A stretch of DNA of 64,000 nt from Macrostomum hystrix (taxonomy: Eukaryota; Platyhelminthes; Macrostomidae): positions 2,557,001-2,621,000 of the forward strand of contig CATNEN010000039.1 in NCBI GenBank assembly GCA_950097015.1, given 5' to 3'. The first letter of the stretch is position 1. The number at the start of each line of letters is the position of its first letter. The position numbers and the translations under genes were made by a program. The notes beneath the pieces were generated by a model that was given only the letters and a program-made list of their open reading frames with translations, did not search any database and had not been told where the DNA came from. Shown here in pieces: positions 36,401-45,145 of this stretch.

Positions 36401-39400
36401 CATCAAAATACTCAAGATCGCGTTTGTCATGCGAGCTTACAACTTACTGTCAAAGGAAGAATTCAGCAGCATATCTCCGTTTCCCGGATCCAGTGTGACC
36501 AACACATTGGAGCCCGTGTCCATGCGGATGACCACGCGAACTGGCTGACCTTTCGCAACCACTGGCGAGATGAACTCCACGCTCAGGTTGGTGATTGGCA
36601 TCTCCACAGACAGGCTGCACGAGTTGCTGGCAGCGCTAACGCTGTTGTTGGCAAAGAAGGACACATTGTAGACTCCGAGCTTGTTGAATGTGTGATTGTA
36701 AAACTTGTTGGTCATGAGATCTTGAAGTGGCTCAGTAGATCCATCGTCCCAGTTGAAGCTGACTGTGGTCTTGGCTGGCTCGGCGCCCGATACTGCATAG
36801 ACTCTGAAGCCCACAGGTGAGTTCAAAGGCGCTCCTCTTGGACAGTCCGCTGCCATGTTACCCAGCGGTGCAATCACGTAGATAGTCTTGGTAAGCAGCG
36901 CAGAACCGAGCCGGTTGCTAATGGTAACTGTCACATCGTAGGTGCTGCCGCTAGTGAAAGTGTGGCTAACCATCAGCGGCTGCTGCCAGCTCTGCTCTGG
37001 TCCAGTGGTCATGTTCGTCACATTCCCGTCCTTGAAGTCGATTTGTATTGTCAGTCCGCTTCCGGAGAGCATGTTAATGGTGAACTGTGTACTTGAATTG
37101 ACCATTATCTCACTAATAGTCACATTCAGGATTGCACCGACTATGGGTTCAAGGATCTGAAAATCTTCGGTCGAACTTGACGAGCTCACGCGATTCACGG
37201 CTGACCAGTTCGCTATGTAGCTGCCAATAGTTGAGAAAGAACCGTACTGACCAACTGTGCCATTCTGACCAGCCGCATTGTACGTCGTATTCAAGATTGT
37301 TATTGACACATTGGGATTTGTGCCGCTTCCAGTCAGGTAGGTTACGTTGAACATGGTATTCACCGCAGCAGCCTTAGTTAATAGTAAGAAGCCGGTTATG
37401 GGGTACTCAACGTACAGCAGCTGCCTCCTGGTGTCGTTGCTGGCCAGATTGTGGCAGTTGACGCTCACCTCATAATTGCCTACTTGGCCCAGTGGATCAA
37501 TTGAGAAGTTGCTCCCGCTGGCAGTGTTGCTGCTAGTGATTGTCCCACTGGGCAGCAGGCTGGTGGTGTAAGAGCAGTTCACGGCAGTTGGATACAGCAA
37601 AACGGAATTAACGGGTGAACTTTGGCCAAAGGTTTGCGACTGCACCAACAAGTCGATGATTACAACGCGAAAGCAGACAAAAAACTCTGTGGTGTTACGC
37701 AGCACTTGGAACGGTGTGCTGACCGTGACGCTGGCATTTGACGGTCCCTCCCTAGTAAAAGTGTGACGCACTTGATCCGTGTCATTCAGGTTGTAAGTAG
37801 TTCCATCCCCAATGACCCAGATGTAGTTGGCGAATGTTCCCGTGTGTGGCTCAAGCTGCAATACTGAGGATTCATTCACGAAATAAAAGTTTCTGTGCAC
37901 AATGATGCTGGCATTAAATGCATCCTGTACGAAAACGGTTCTGCTGAGGCTGCTCACACTGGATGCATCATACAATTGCGTCAGGTTGACCGTAACTGTA
38001 TAGTTCCCAACAGCCGTGTAGGTCTTATTCAGTTGATAAGTCTGGGACTTAAAGGGCCTGGCCACCGCGGACACCTGATGCCGCCGGTCCGATTGAGTCC
38101 AGGAGCTCGCAAGCAGCAGATCCGCCAATGTCGGCTCCGAACGAACCTGGACCTGGTCCGAGCTGTCACTTGGCAGTGGCTGGCTGGCCTTCACAAAGCT
38201 GGCTGTGTTCGTGTAGAAACCGACCCTGTCACCTGGGAACACCTGAAGGTCAGAATAGTTGGCTAGGGCCGGTCTGAAATGGTTGTAGCCGGCGCTAATG
38301 TTCACGTTTTGGTAGATCGCTGCCACAGTGTAGTTCTGGGTGGCGACCTGCTTCCTGCTGACGTAGGTCTGGTTCGAAACGATGGTCATGGAGCAGGTGG
38401 CCGAGGCGCTGCAGGTGTCCTCGCGTGTGCAGTAGGTCGAGCCGGAGCTACAGTTGGGTCTGAGGATCTGTGGACATTGGATGGAGAACAAACAATAAAC
38501 TTTATAGTGAAATATCTAACATTCTTTCCTGCTTCTCTTTCCGATCTCCTCTACAACTACAACAACGACAATACAGCAAAGGACTGCTCCCGCCAGCCGC
38601 GCGGTGGCCAAAAAGGTGGGAGGAGTCAGAAAGCGCGTCTCTGGGCGAAAGGCCTCAAAAAGTCACACCCGCTAGCTTAGACCGGGGTGCCAGAATTTCT
38701 CAGAAGCCGGTCATGAAATCTCGCCGTTCGCCCTTGGCCTCGCCTGCGCGGTCCCTGCAGCTTGAGCAGCAGCACATCGTGTAGCGGCTCAGGCCAGCGG
38801 GCGCGCCGACCGGATGTCTTCGGAGAAATCTCTTCTGATTTCTCAATATTTCACATTTTCAAGTTCGAGTTCAAACTAGTACTAAATGTGCCCCAGAGAT
38901 TTGTTGCTGGTGCCATTCCTGCTTGTTGTCTCATTCCTGCTGCTTGGTGGTTTAGACCTGACGTGGGCTTTTGCGCTGTTCGCGCTTGCGGGGTTTTCAT
39001 CTCGGTAGTCACAATATTTGGTTTTTTTTGCAGGAGGGCTGCAGCATTTGGTGACACTAGACACGAAGCCAGCGAGAGGCTACTCTGCCCATTTCGCTGA
39101 CTCCAGAGAACACCACCACGCACACAGATACCGTACGCTGGCACACACTCACACATGTGTGAGTGTGTACATCTGCCCTGACTTGCATCGTCAGGCAGCG
39201 TACACTTTCCTTGGAGGTTGGCCCTCGAAGACGTAAATTACACGACAAGCCCCCAAGCGTTCTATCCGCGGCTGTGCCCCAAATCAATGTGTCCCCGGCG
39301 CGGAATCGAGCTCAGGGATCCTCGTGCGATACGCAAGCGCGTTATTGCCACTCGTCCCTTCTTGGAAGACACAGTATAATAGCCTCTCCCAAAGCAGCGT

Positions 39401-40801
39401 CTCTCAAAACTCACCAGCAGACTGATTGTCCCAGTCGAGTTGGCGAACAGCTCGAACGACTGCAGCCAGCCGTTGATGGCAAACTCGGCCCCGGACATGA
39501 CGAGTTGAGCCCCGGACTGCTGCTGCAGAAGAGAACCGCTGTCCGTGGTGGCAACTGGGTAACCGGCCCGCTGCCACGGAATGTCTGTTCAGAGGCGGAA
39601 AGTGTTGGATCGGCCGTTTGTCGAACAAATTATTGTTTGCTGACAGTTTGAGCACACAAGTACTCACTGGCTATGGGGAAGGACTCGACAGTTCCGTCGT
39701 TCCAGTTAACCCTGGCTAAAATGTCGGTGCCGGATGCAGTGGCCAGGGTGCAGGCAACCGGCGGTGCGGGTAAAGTTGCCCAGACTTTCGGACAGTCGAG
39801 AGTGGCACTGAGCAGCCTCTCGCCGGTGGGCACCTGCTTGGACACGTTTCCGATCTGGAATGTTTCGCAAAGGGTAGAGTTAAAAAAAGTTCTTAATCTA
39901 GCCAGCGCAACAGCGCTGAGGCGAGGTCAGCATGAAGTCTCCTGTGCTCCAGTCTCAGCTTCGATCTGACCCCTGCTTTACTTACAATTCCGCCTTCAAT
40001 GAAGAGAATTTGGACCCGGATGTCCATGACGCCAGGCTCTTGGTAGATCTTTGTGGAGCTGAACTGGTTCGCTGGGTTGCTCGACCAGTGGAGAGACGCC
40101 GCGTCGCCCTTCTCGTCTCCGTAAGTAAAACGAACAGACTTTGAACCGACAAAAAATGCAGCTGACTCTACAGCCACCTGGGCAGACGAGTACACTTCAA
40201 TCGAGCCGCTTGAATTGACGCCGATGTCGACAATCTCAATGAAGGCCACGCTTTGCGCATCGTAAACCTTGAGTTCGACGGAAAGCCTGTTTACTTGCTT
40301 GGAATGTGGGTACATTTTGTGATACTGTGGAGGGTACTGGGAGTGTGAGCTCTGATTGTGGGAGTGTGAGTTCTGATTGTGGGAGTGTGAGCTCTGATTG
40401 TGGGAGTGTGAGTTCTGATTGTGGGAGTGTGAGCTCTGATTGTGGGAGTGTGAGCTCTGATTGTGGGATTTGAGTTTTGATTAAAGGGTTGGAAATATCC
40501 GTCTGTACGATTGGGTTTTGCATGGTCGGGCGCAGGATCTCACAGCCATGCTGTCCTCATCAACGCAGTTGTCGGCAGTGGTGGCGTTAGGACCAGTCAT
40601 GCTGGCCGTGCTGTTGCCACAGAAGCAGAACTTGGCCTGCCAGATTCCGGCGAAGCGGACGCCTAGTCGGTGGCAGTTGTCGATGCAGACAAATCTAGCG
40701 GAACCCAGCGTCTCCGGGTTGTAGTCGCCGGGTGAAATGGACAAGCTTCTCTCCTGTTCGTTTTCCTTATAGCAGCCCAGATAGCTTGCTGTGGCAAAGA
40801 G

Positions 40802-40838
<37 letters not shown>

Positions 40839-40858
40839 GGGTAGAGCGTCTTGGTCAT
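12085..40858 (-). CDS. Polycystin-1-like protein, 20 exons, complete (3,683 aa)
   Basis: Large adhesion/channel-family membrane protein; family members act in cilia or plasma membrane with PKD2-type partners. Exons in gene order: 40858-40544, 40324-39986, 39854-39668, 39584-39415, 38467-36448, 36353-36171, 36077-35863, 35334-35187, 35027-33605, 31960-31758, 31601-31338, 29867-29704, 29564-29399, 29297-29227, 24486-24295, 24211-24086, 23886-22411, 16490-16273, 15457-12635 and 12433-12085. Phases close exactly: 11,052 nt with no internal stop. Order: signal peptide, WSC domain, PKD repeats, REJ region, GAIN/GPS, first TM, PLAT, then about ten more TMs with a polycystin extracellular domain and pore, and a helical tail. 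No LRR, C-type lectin or LDLA domain was seen, unlike vertebrate PKD1. Exon 2 has an alternative in-frame acceptor near 40290. An acceptor-like CTACAG lies 15 nt before the ATG. Introns hold most of the window's largest repeat arrays. Confidence 0.92.
12635..15457 (-). CDS. Polycystin-1-like exon 19: PLAT end, TM2-11, extracellular polycystin domain, pore
   Basis: A single 2,823-nt exon. PLAT ends at LWLSIMARPPESRFTRVER, followed by hydrophobic segments CCLLLLFLTMVTACMFY, FVGVITNVITFVPLFIVM, WVRIFAWLIIAIGT and a pair near VMLSQPLKVVLVAIFMSLL and LFYVIFYTLLLAVTF. Next comes a large extracellular polycystin-type loop, then segments near IFCQALFCIALIGFI, FILGGCLLSIAIYAYMI, the FNRLLRFNRRV linker and FFLMFSIIFFAFIQTFY. 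The pore-helix region MQIALGKFRF and the last helix FVIFILLNMFVAILNEAF close the channel-like core. In PKD2 the filter is LGD; here the matching place reads LGK. Confidence 0.88.
16273..16490 (-). CDS. Polycystin-1-like exon 18: first half of PLAT domain
   Basis: The 218-nt exon opens LGVSPLPGNDPEHKYLYEL and continues STGLRRNAGTQSKVYFVLSG...RRCILQRGCTNRFLLAVE. These are the signatures of the PLAT/LH2 domain that follows the first TM in polycystin-1 proteins, where it acts at the cytoplasmic membrane face. Its donor (AG before gtctgt) joins to PLGDLNFMRLWHDN in the next exon, restoring the PLAT core exactly. Confidence 0.9.
16508..22345. repeat. 18-bp minisatellite, about 5.8 kb (about 320 units), polycystin intron 17
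   Basis: The unit TTATAGTGTCTTGCTGGA is repeated with four common one-base variants (TATACTG, AGTATC, GTCCTG and combinations). It fills nearly all of the intron and stops about 17 nt before the PLAT-exon acceptor at 16491. Because 18 is divisible by three and no unit frame has a stop, it produces very long open frames; these are not genes. Larger internal duplications are visible (17941-18180 equals 18481-18720). Confidence 0.98.
22411..23886 (-). CDS. Polycystin-1-like exon 17: GAIN domain, GPS cleavage site and first TM
   Basis: 492 codons (residues about 2063-2554). The C-terminal part carries the GPS: WNSRGCVVG, QTQCACSHLTSF. The HLT tripeptide, cleaved between L and T in autoproteolytic family members, is intact at about 2494-2496, so the protein is predicted to be self-cleaved. 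A hydrophobic segment (FITEIMISIFFLAVFIWA, about 2527-2544) is the first TM. The exon ends DKKDIEK before gttggt. The next intron of 5.9 kb is almost wholly an 18-bp satellite, and the reading frame resumes in the PLAT exon. Confidence 0.9.
24550..27953. repeat. 21-bp minisatellite, about 3.4 kb (about 160 units), polycystin intron
   Basis: The unit CATTCTACAAAATAAGCCATG alternates with a variant carrying AAAGTAGG. Runs of the two types form repeating blocks (patterns of 3, 5 and 8 units are visible in the 26.6-27.9 kb half). Both strands stay open in several frames because 21 is divisible by three. It lies in the intron between exons 29227-29297 and 24295-24486. Confidence 0.98.
28384..28700. 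promoter_or_regulatory. GC-rich intronic block with CCAAT-type motifs
   Basis: Inside the same 4.7-kb polycystin intron. Contains CCAAT or its reverse ATTGG at about 28419, 28471, 28543 and 28596 in C-rich sequence. A similar block lies at 32.1-32.4 kb. No associated gene is recognised; it could be an internal promoter or remnant of a mobile element. The 28732-29211 open frame beside it shows no known domain. Confidence 0.25.
29575..29690. repeat. 18-bp short tandem array in polycystin intron
   Basis: About six units of GAATTGGGTGTGTCTGAA with small changes, filling most of the intron between exons 29704-29867 and 29399-29564. The array directly abuts the acceptor at 29565-29567, so its last unit supplies the 3' splice-site context. 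Confidence 0.9.
29950..31337. repeat. 47-bp minisatellite derived from an exon end plus its 5' splice site
   Basis: About 29 units of 47 bp. In gene (minus) orientation each unit reads GGGACAGCATCGAGTCCTGT, then CAGTTTGTGC, then CTGAGTAGCCCCC. It matches, with few differences, the last 25 nt of the adjacent exon (31338-31601) and the first nucleotides of its intron (GTGAGTAGCCCCC). Most units have CTGAGT, but some (near 30112, 30350, 30537 and 30772) keep GTGAGT. The array therefore begins at the real donor and multiplies the exon-intron junction. Confidence 0.95.
32090..32400. promoter_or_regulatory. Second GC-rich intronic block with CCAAT-type motifs
   Basis: Polycystin intron between exons 33605-35027 and 31758-31960. 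ATTGG at about 32145 and CCAAT at about 32211 lie in C-rich sequence that shares a GTGGCTTTGCCC/GTGGCTTTAGCC segment with the 28.4-28.7 kb block. The function is unknown. Confidence 0.25.
32586..33472. repeat. 24-bp minisatellite (about 37 units), polycystin intron
   Basis: The unit ACAGTCACTACACATACCTACTGG is nearly invariant (occasional CATTAC or CACACC). In gene orientation it contains CAGTAG|GTATGT, a good match to a 5' splice site, in every unit. The array starts about 130 nt downstream of the real donor at 33604. Confidence 0.97.
33605..35027 (-). CDS. Polycystin-1-like exon 9: REJ-region core
   Basis: A 1,423-nt exon (residues about 1193-1666), rich in Cys and N-glycosylation sites. 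It forms, with exons 31758-31960, 31338-31601, 29704-29867 and 29399-29564, the receptor-for-egg-jelly module between the PKD repeats and the GAIN domain. Typical features are the paired-Cys segments (DTCIQVDLG, CRSGCLRN, NGTDWKQID). REJ is a divergent family, so the assignment comes mainly from position between recognised domains plus Cys/glycosylation character. Confidence 0.75.
35362..35805. repeat. 44-bp minisatellite, polycystin intron
   Basis: About ten units beginning GGTTTGGGACTGCTCACTCC, followed by GGATCGCGAGTCCAACGCCTCTCA. It lies between exons 35863-36077 and 35187-35334. In gene orientation each unit contains GGAGTGAGC. Open + frames here come from the repeat. Confidence 0.95.
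36448..38467 (-). CDS. Polycystin-1-like exon 5: PKD repeat block
   Basis: The 2,020-nt exon (residues about 338-1010) encodes consecutive Ig-like PKD repeats. Diagnostic stretches are IWVIGDGTTYNL...HTFTREG, IQIDFKDG...HTFTSGSTYDVTV and FNWDDGSTEP...HTFNKLGVYNVSF, matching the WxxGDG...YTFxxxGxYxV pattern. Many N-glycosylation sequons (NxS/T) are present, as expected of an extracellular stalk. In PKD1 these repeats form the force-bearing, extensible ectodomain. Neighbouring exons 39415-39854 and 35863-36353 add further, more divergent repeats (VNWNDGTVES). Confidence 0.88.
39143..39168. repeat. Perfect 26-bp palindrome
   Basis: Centred between 39155 and 39156 (CACACATGTGTG core); all 13 base pairs match. 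Lies in the polycystin intron between 38468 and 39414. It could extrude a hairpin or simply be an alternating purine-pyrimidine (CA/TG) tract. Confidence 0.9.
40335..40475. repeat. 21-bp minisatellite next to polycystin exon 2 acceptor
   Basis: About six units of GTGAGCTCTGATTGTGGGAG plus one base, in the intron between exon 1 and exon 2, ending about 10 nt before the chosen acceptor. Confidence 0.9.
40544..40858 (-). CDS. Polycystin-1-like exon 1: signal peptide and WSC domain
   Basis: 105 codons. The start was chosen at 40858 because a hydrophobic signal peptide follows at once (MTKTLYP, eleven Leu, then PLFATAS); the frame is open further upstream, but an acceptor-like site at 40874 would exclude that part. 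Residues about 26-95 form a WSC domain: YLGCYKE, FVCIDNCH, FAGIWQ and FCFCGN with the usual Cys pattern. WSC domains are putative carbohydrate binders and occur near the N-terminus of PKD1. The exon ends at ATG GCT before gtgaga. Confidence 0.85.
40805..40837. repeat. Uninterrupted (CAG/CTG)11 in coding sequence
   Basis: Eleven CAG triplets on +, read as eleven CTG (Leu) codons on the minus strand. They form the whole hydrophobic core of the polycystin signal peptide. Confidence 0.98.
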
Positions 40859-40873
40859 TGCCGCGATGTGCGA

Positions 40874-42709
40874 CTGTAGGTACAGGTAAAAGATGCTATA
40901 ATATGAGCGATTGTGAGCACGGGCCAGCCTCGCAAGAAGTATCAGGAGGGTCATTTCAAATACCAACATTTTTCTGCTATCTGTATCTCCCAATCCGATC
41001 CTCGGGGTGTCGGTGGCAAATACCTGCAATCTGCAATATACGCATAACTTTCCTGCTCATGAAATTTAATCAGGGCACCAAGTCGGCGCCCAAACTACGC
41101 GAATCGGTCGCAGGGGCCAGTCACCAGGGTCCCCTTCATCACCGTCTGGAGCATCGGCGGTGACGGTCCGGACCTTCAGCAGAAGCACCCAATCGGCGGC
41201 CATCTCAGCAGCATTGACCCAATAGGGATTCGCCATAGAGGTTTACACAGCGCAATGTTATTTATCATTGTCACCAGATTCTTCCACAAGAATGCTGACT
41301 CGAATGCTGAATGCTGACAAGAATCTCGACGATGCTCACTCGGACGGCTTTGAATTGGCGGAAAATCTTGATCCATATGATGGACTTTAACAAATATCTG
41401 TCATTTAGTTTGGGAGCTATCGTGAAGTATTTGAAATACCCCTGGTCTTTCCCCAAGAGGGGACTGTTAGTCGAATCGCACTTACCTGTGTTTCGCAGGT
41501 CATGCTTCTCTGGCAGAATCTCAGGCCTTGGCTTGCTGCAGTTTCTGTTGAGCTGCAGTTGTCTTGAAGCTCGGGCGTAGTCTATTACACCGAGCATAAA
41601 TTAATTATTCCCTGGCTTGAACTGTGTTGCCGTCTGCCTGGCAACCAATAACACACCACCCTGCTGGTTGGGAGCAGGCTATTGTATCTAGTCAGCGACG
41701 CTCATACAGTCCTCCGCTACCTGTCGCAATACACTCGCACGTGCCTGTAGGGGATGAGTGGGTAAGGATCGTTTTGACTCGCAACCATCCCACCGCTGCC
41801 ACCAGCTGCCACCAGCTAATGTAAAATAGACTGGATAGGAAATAAAACAGATGCGCGAAATGGGTTGCGGACATCGTCCAATTAGGCCGCTGTTAATCTA
41901 AAAACAAATTCAGGGGATATTTTTGTGATATCCCCGACTTGCCCCGGGCAGCTGTCTATGTTTTTAAGCTTTTAATTTATTTGCACTAGTGCAATAAATT
42001 ATTTATTTCACTTTGCATCGATGCAAATAAATTAACTATAAACACAGAACTATAACACAAACCATAGACAAACAGAATTAAAAGCGAACGAATCAATAAT
42101 CAGCAATGATAAAAATAAAATTGTTTGTTTGCCCGTTTCAAGTTAGGGATACATATCATAATCCCCACTCATAAATGGGGAATATGATACATTTACATCT
42201 TCCAGGACATTAAACGGCTTCTGCGTTAAACTGTGCAAATTAAAGTGCAAATTATTGATGTTCACTATCAGTTTTGTGCAATGTCAATTTCTTCGCTTTT
42301 TGTGCAGAAATAATTACGGCGCGCATCACGTGACCAAACAGGCGCGCAGAGACCACCTCCAACCCTGTTTGCTCAGCTCGGCTGTCTGCTGGCCTAAGGC
42401 GCCCCCTAGCAACAAGAAAAGGCGTCCACCGATCTCTAAGTTTATCCTTAAGGAGGGGTGACAGAGACGCGTGGCGAGCGATAAAAGCTCTCGTCATTAG
42501 GCTATATCAAGGTGTGGGTCACGGGCTAGCACAGATAATGAACGACTGCGAGCTTAAGCGCAGCTTTCAAGCTTTGTCTGAGAAAGGCATTCTTTTTTTG
42601 CACCCAGATTAGTGCGCGCTCCAGAGCTGAACCAGGGTCGAATCTCGGGACACGTTTGAATACATTAAATCTAAAGTAAGCGGGGTGGCATAAAAGACAT
42701 TTTATTGCG
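40874..42709. other. Divergent intergenic region upstream of polycystin (-) and NHL gene (+)
   Basis: About 1.8 kb. Includes a fragment (about 41285-41468) similar to the right half of a foldback element in the TRPM intron at 63.1-63.3 kb, an RFX-like inverted pair at 41626-41646, a CACGTG box near 42328, and a GCGCCCCCTAGCAAC segment at 42399-42413. No gene was recognised. Confidence 0.5.
41626..41646. promoter_or_regulatory. Candidate RFX (X-box-like) site upstream of the polycystin gene
   Basis: GTTGCC and GGCAACC face each other with an 8-bp spacer, followed by CAATAAC. X-boxes bound by RFX factors are inverted GTTGCC/GGCAAC half-sites, usually with a shorter spacer (0-3 bp). It is about 770 bp upstream of the polycystin ATG. 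A lone half-site CCTAGCAAC lies at 42405-42413. Confidence 0.35.
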
Positions 42710-44620
42710 ATGCTGTCAGTCCTGGATCCTGTCCACGGGCCAGTTGGTGGATTCGTTGACGAGTTCGGCTCTGACGAGCGATGGCTGCATAACTCCGCTT
42801 TTCATGGCGGCGGCGGTGGCGGCGTCGGCGGCGGCATAGACGGGGCTTCCTCAAGGCGACGATACCGAAAACGGAATCACCTGCAGCAGTCTCAGCCGCA
42901 GCCTCAGCCGCAGCTCCAGTCGACCAGTCAGCGCAAGTTGGCCAAGGTTTCGCTGCAGCCGCGCGCCGGAGTCGGTGGTCGTCGGCTTGAAGACATCGCC
43001 GAATTCTCGGCTAGAAGTCCAGCCTGGCACGCAGAGCTCGAGCTGGCAGGCCAGCGGGCAGAGGCGCTTCGCTGCAGCGTCCAGCTGGTAGAGGCGGACG
43101 CTGTGGCCCTCGAGCGCAACCAGCAGGCGCACAGGCGGCTGCATGCGGAGCTCATGGCTATATTTGATGCGATATTTGTCGAGGCCGACGCTGTTTTCGA
43201 ACGGCACCGGATGCGGCTGCAGGAGGAGGCCGCCGAGCTGAAGCGTCGAACTGCTCAGCTGGAGGATCAGCTGAGCGCGCTGAATGCGGCTGCTGAAGGC
43301 GATGGTGGCAATGACTTGCAGTGTAGCGACACTCGACGGGACCTGGTCGGCAGCTGGGAGGAGCTGCTGACCCTCCTGACGCTCGACACCGTGCCCAGCA
43401 GCCGAGCCGCTCCTTGCCGCGGTGGCGCGTTCGGCGAAGAGTTTCAGCAGGCGGTTAAGACCCGCCTGTCCAGGCGCAGTGGTGGCAGCGACGTCAGTGA
43501 AATCATTCGCGACTTTCGCCGTCAGCAACCGAGCAGCGCCTGCCGGGTGTTCCCCTGCGTGCTCAACCTACTGGCGGAGGTTCGATCGGAGATGCTGGCT
43601 GAGGAGATTCCTCCGCAACAGCAGCAGCAGAATAATCCGTCCCCAGCTCAGTTGCTACAATTACCATCTCAAGGGGCTGCCAGACTCTTGGACACTGGCG
43701 GTGTGCGGCTGACCGACCTCGCCATCGTTAGGCCCTCCCAGACACTTTTCTACAAGCCGAAGTTCGGCGTGAAACGCCAGCGAGGCTGGTTCGGTTGGTC
43801 AGCCCTGCCCGAGTCTGTGTTGTACGGCGTGGCGCCCGGTGAGTGCGGCTCCCAGCTGCTGGTGCTGTCCCGGGCTGGCCAGTTCCTCACCAGCATGCGC
43901 CTCACATTCGACACGTGCCCGAGCGCTGGCGCCCAGGCCAGCCGCTTCGAAGCCCTGCACTTTAGCCGGCGCGCACAGCTGCTGTTCCTGTCCGACGCGC
44001 CCAACAACCGCGTCCTGGCTGCCGACCTCTGCGGCTCCTGCAAACTGCAGCTGACGGGCCTCAACCAGCCGCGCGGTGTTCACCACGACGATCTCAATGA
44101 GCGCCTGTTTGTCATCAATAGCGGCACGGCGACACTGGAAGTGTTCAGCTGTCCTCTCTATCCACAGCAGCAGCAGCAGCAGCTGCAGCGGCTGGAAAAG
44201 TGCATTCAGCATCCGGGCGTCCTTCGCATCAGCGCCGTGACCAGCAGCCTGCGCTGCGTGTACGTCACCGACTGCCAGCTGGGCCGAGTTTTTGTGTTCG
44301 CCAACCAGCCGCCCGGCTTCGCGCTCCTGCGCACCGTCGACCTTCTGGGACAGTCGCCGACATCCTCGTCTCCAGCTCCATCCGTTGGGCCGCCATTGTT
44401 CGCCCACTTCGCTGCCGCGTCACCGCATGACTCAGGCGCTGAGCCAGAGCTGCGCACCACGGAGCTGACGCTGGCCTGCAGCGGTGCGGCTGACCATCCG
44501 CTGAATCGACGCTCGCTCTACTGCGTCAACGAGGCCGGATGCGCCTTCCACCCCGAGGACTTCACCGTGTACTTTTGTCATCCGGGAGAAGCCAGCGTGA
44601 TCTCGGTGCCTCTCAGTTAG
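42710..44620 (+). CDS. Intronless coiled-coil plus NHL-type beta-propeller protein (TRIM-NHL-like without RING)
   Basis: 636 codons in one exon. Residues 1-110 are low-complexity (Gly run, basic RRRYRKR, Gln/Pro repeats). Residues about 110-210 are a charged helical region (ERHRMRLQEEAAELKRR...) like the coiled coil of TRIM proteins. About 355-636 contain NHL-like blades: FLSDAPNNRVLAADL, LNQPRGVHHDDLNERLFVIN and RCVYVTDCQLGRVFVF. No RING or B-box Cys/His cluster is present, so ubiquitin-ligase activity is not implied; such proteins may bind RNA or protein through the propeller. Two polyQ tracts (near 43617 and 44167) interrupt it. The lack of introns beside intron-rich neighbours suggests a retrocopy or lineage-specific gene. 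The start is the first ATG of the frame; upstream is non-coding. Confidence 0.75.
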   Translation: MLSVLDPVHGPVGGFVDEFGSDERWLHNSAFHGGGGGGVGGGIDGASSRRRYRKRNHLQQSQPQPQPQLQSTSQRKLAKVSLQPRAGVGGRRLEDIAEFSARSPAWHAELELAGQRAEALRCSVQLVEADAVALERNQQAHRRLHAELMAIFDAIFVEADAVFERHRMRLQEEAAELKRRTAQLEDQLSALNAAAEGDGGNDLQCSDTRRDLVGSWEELLTLLTLDTVPSSRAAPCRGGAFGEEFQQAVKTRLSRRSGGSDVSEIIRDFRRQQPSSACRVFPCVLNLLAEVRSEMLAEEIPPQQQQQNNPSPAQLLQLPSQGAARLLDTGGVRLTDLAIVRPSQTLFYKPKFGVKRQRGWFGWSALPESVLYGVAPGECGSQLLVLSRAGQFLTSMRLTFDTCPSAGAQASRFEALHFSRRAQLLFLSDAPNNRVLAADLCGSCKLQLTGLNQPRGVHHDDLNERLFVINSGTATLEVFSCPLYPQQQQQQLQRLEKCIQHPGVLRISAVTSSLRCVYVTDCQLGRVFVFANQPPGFALLRTVDLLGQSPTSSSPAPSVGPPLFAHFAAASPHDSGAEPELRTTELTLACSGAADHPLNRRSLYCVNEAGCAFHPEDFTVYFCHPGEASVISVPLS

Positions 44621-44799
44621 TTGAGTCCTTCATTCTTCACGTGTGAGCAGCCGAGCACCACAGACAATTGAATGGCTCATCATGAGGAGCATTTTCTGTG
44701 AGAATTAACTGTACAGTACGGCCCAATGGATGCCAGTCAGAAGTCGATTTCAAATTCATACTTGTAAATAACAATACTAAAAAAAACTCTGACGCTGTT

Positions 44800-45145
44800 G
44801 ACAGACGCTGTTGATGGACACCAGAATGATGTCCACAGACACTTGACTGCTGTCCAAGGACACCCAAATGTTGTCCGGTCGCTCAATGTAGTCCACAGAA
44901 ATCCTACTGATATCCATGGACACCCACATTCTGTCCATGGACACCTAACTGCTTTCCACGGACACCTAAATGTGGTCCTTGGACACCTAAATGCTGTCCT
45001 AGGACACCTAAACTGCTATCCAGACCCCACTGTTGTCGAGAGAATCAAACTACAGTCCACATAAAACAAACTGCTGTCCATAGACACCTCCCTATTTGTC
45101 CATAGACACCTCCCTATTTTTCCATAGACACCTCCCTATTTGTCC
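44800..45145. repeat. Degenerate tandem repeat (GTCCATGGACACCTAAATGCT type)
   Basis: Roughly 20-24-bp units sharing TGTCC, GGACACC and TAAATG; the last few units are TCCATAGACACCTCCCTATT. Clearly related but diverged copies, in contrast to the near-identical arrays elsewhere. Confidence 0.7.

Noticed and set aside
40859-41029. Longer N-terminus of the polycystin starting at 41029
   Set aside because: The frame is open but would place the signal peptide 57 residues inside, and a strong acceptor-like site lies between the two starts.
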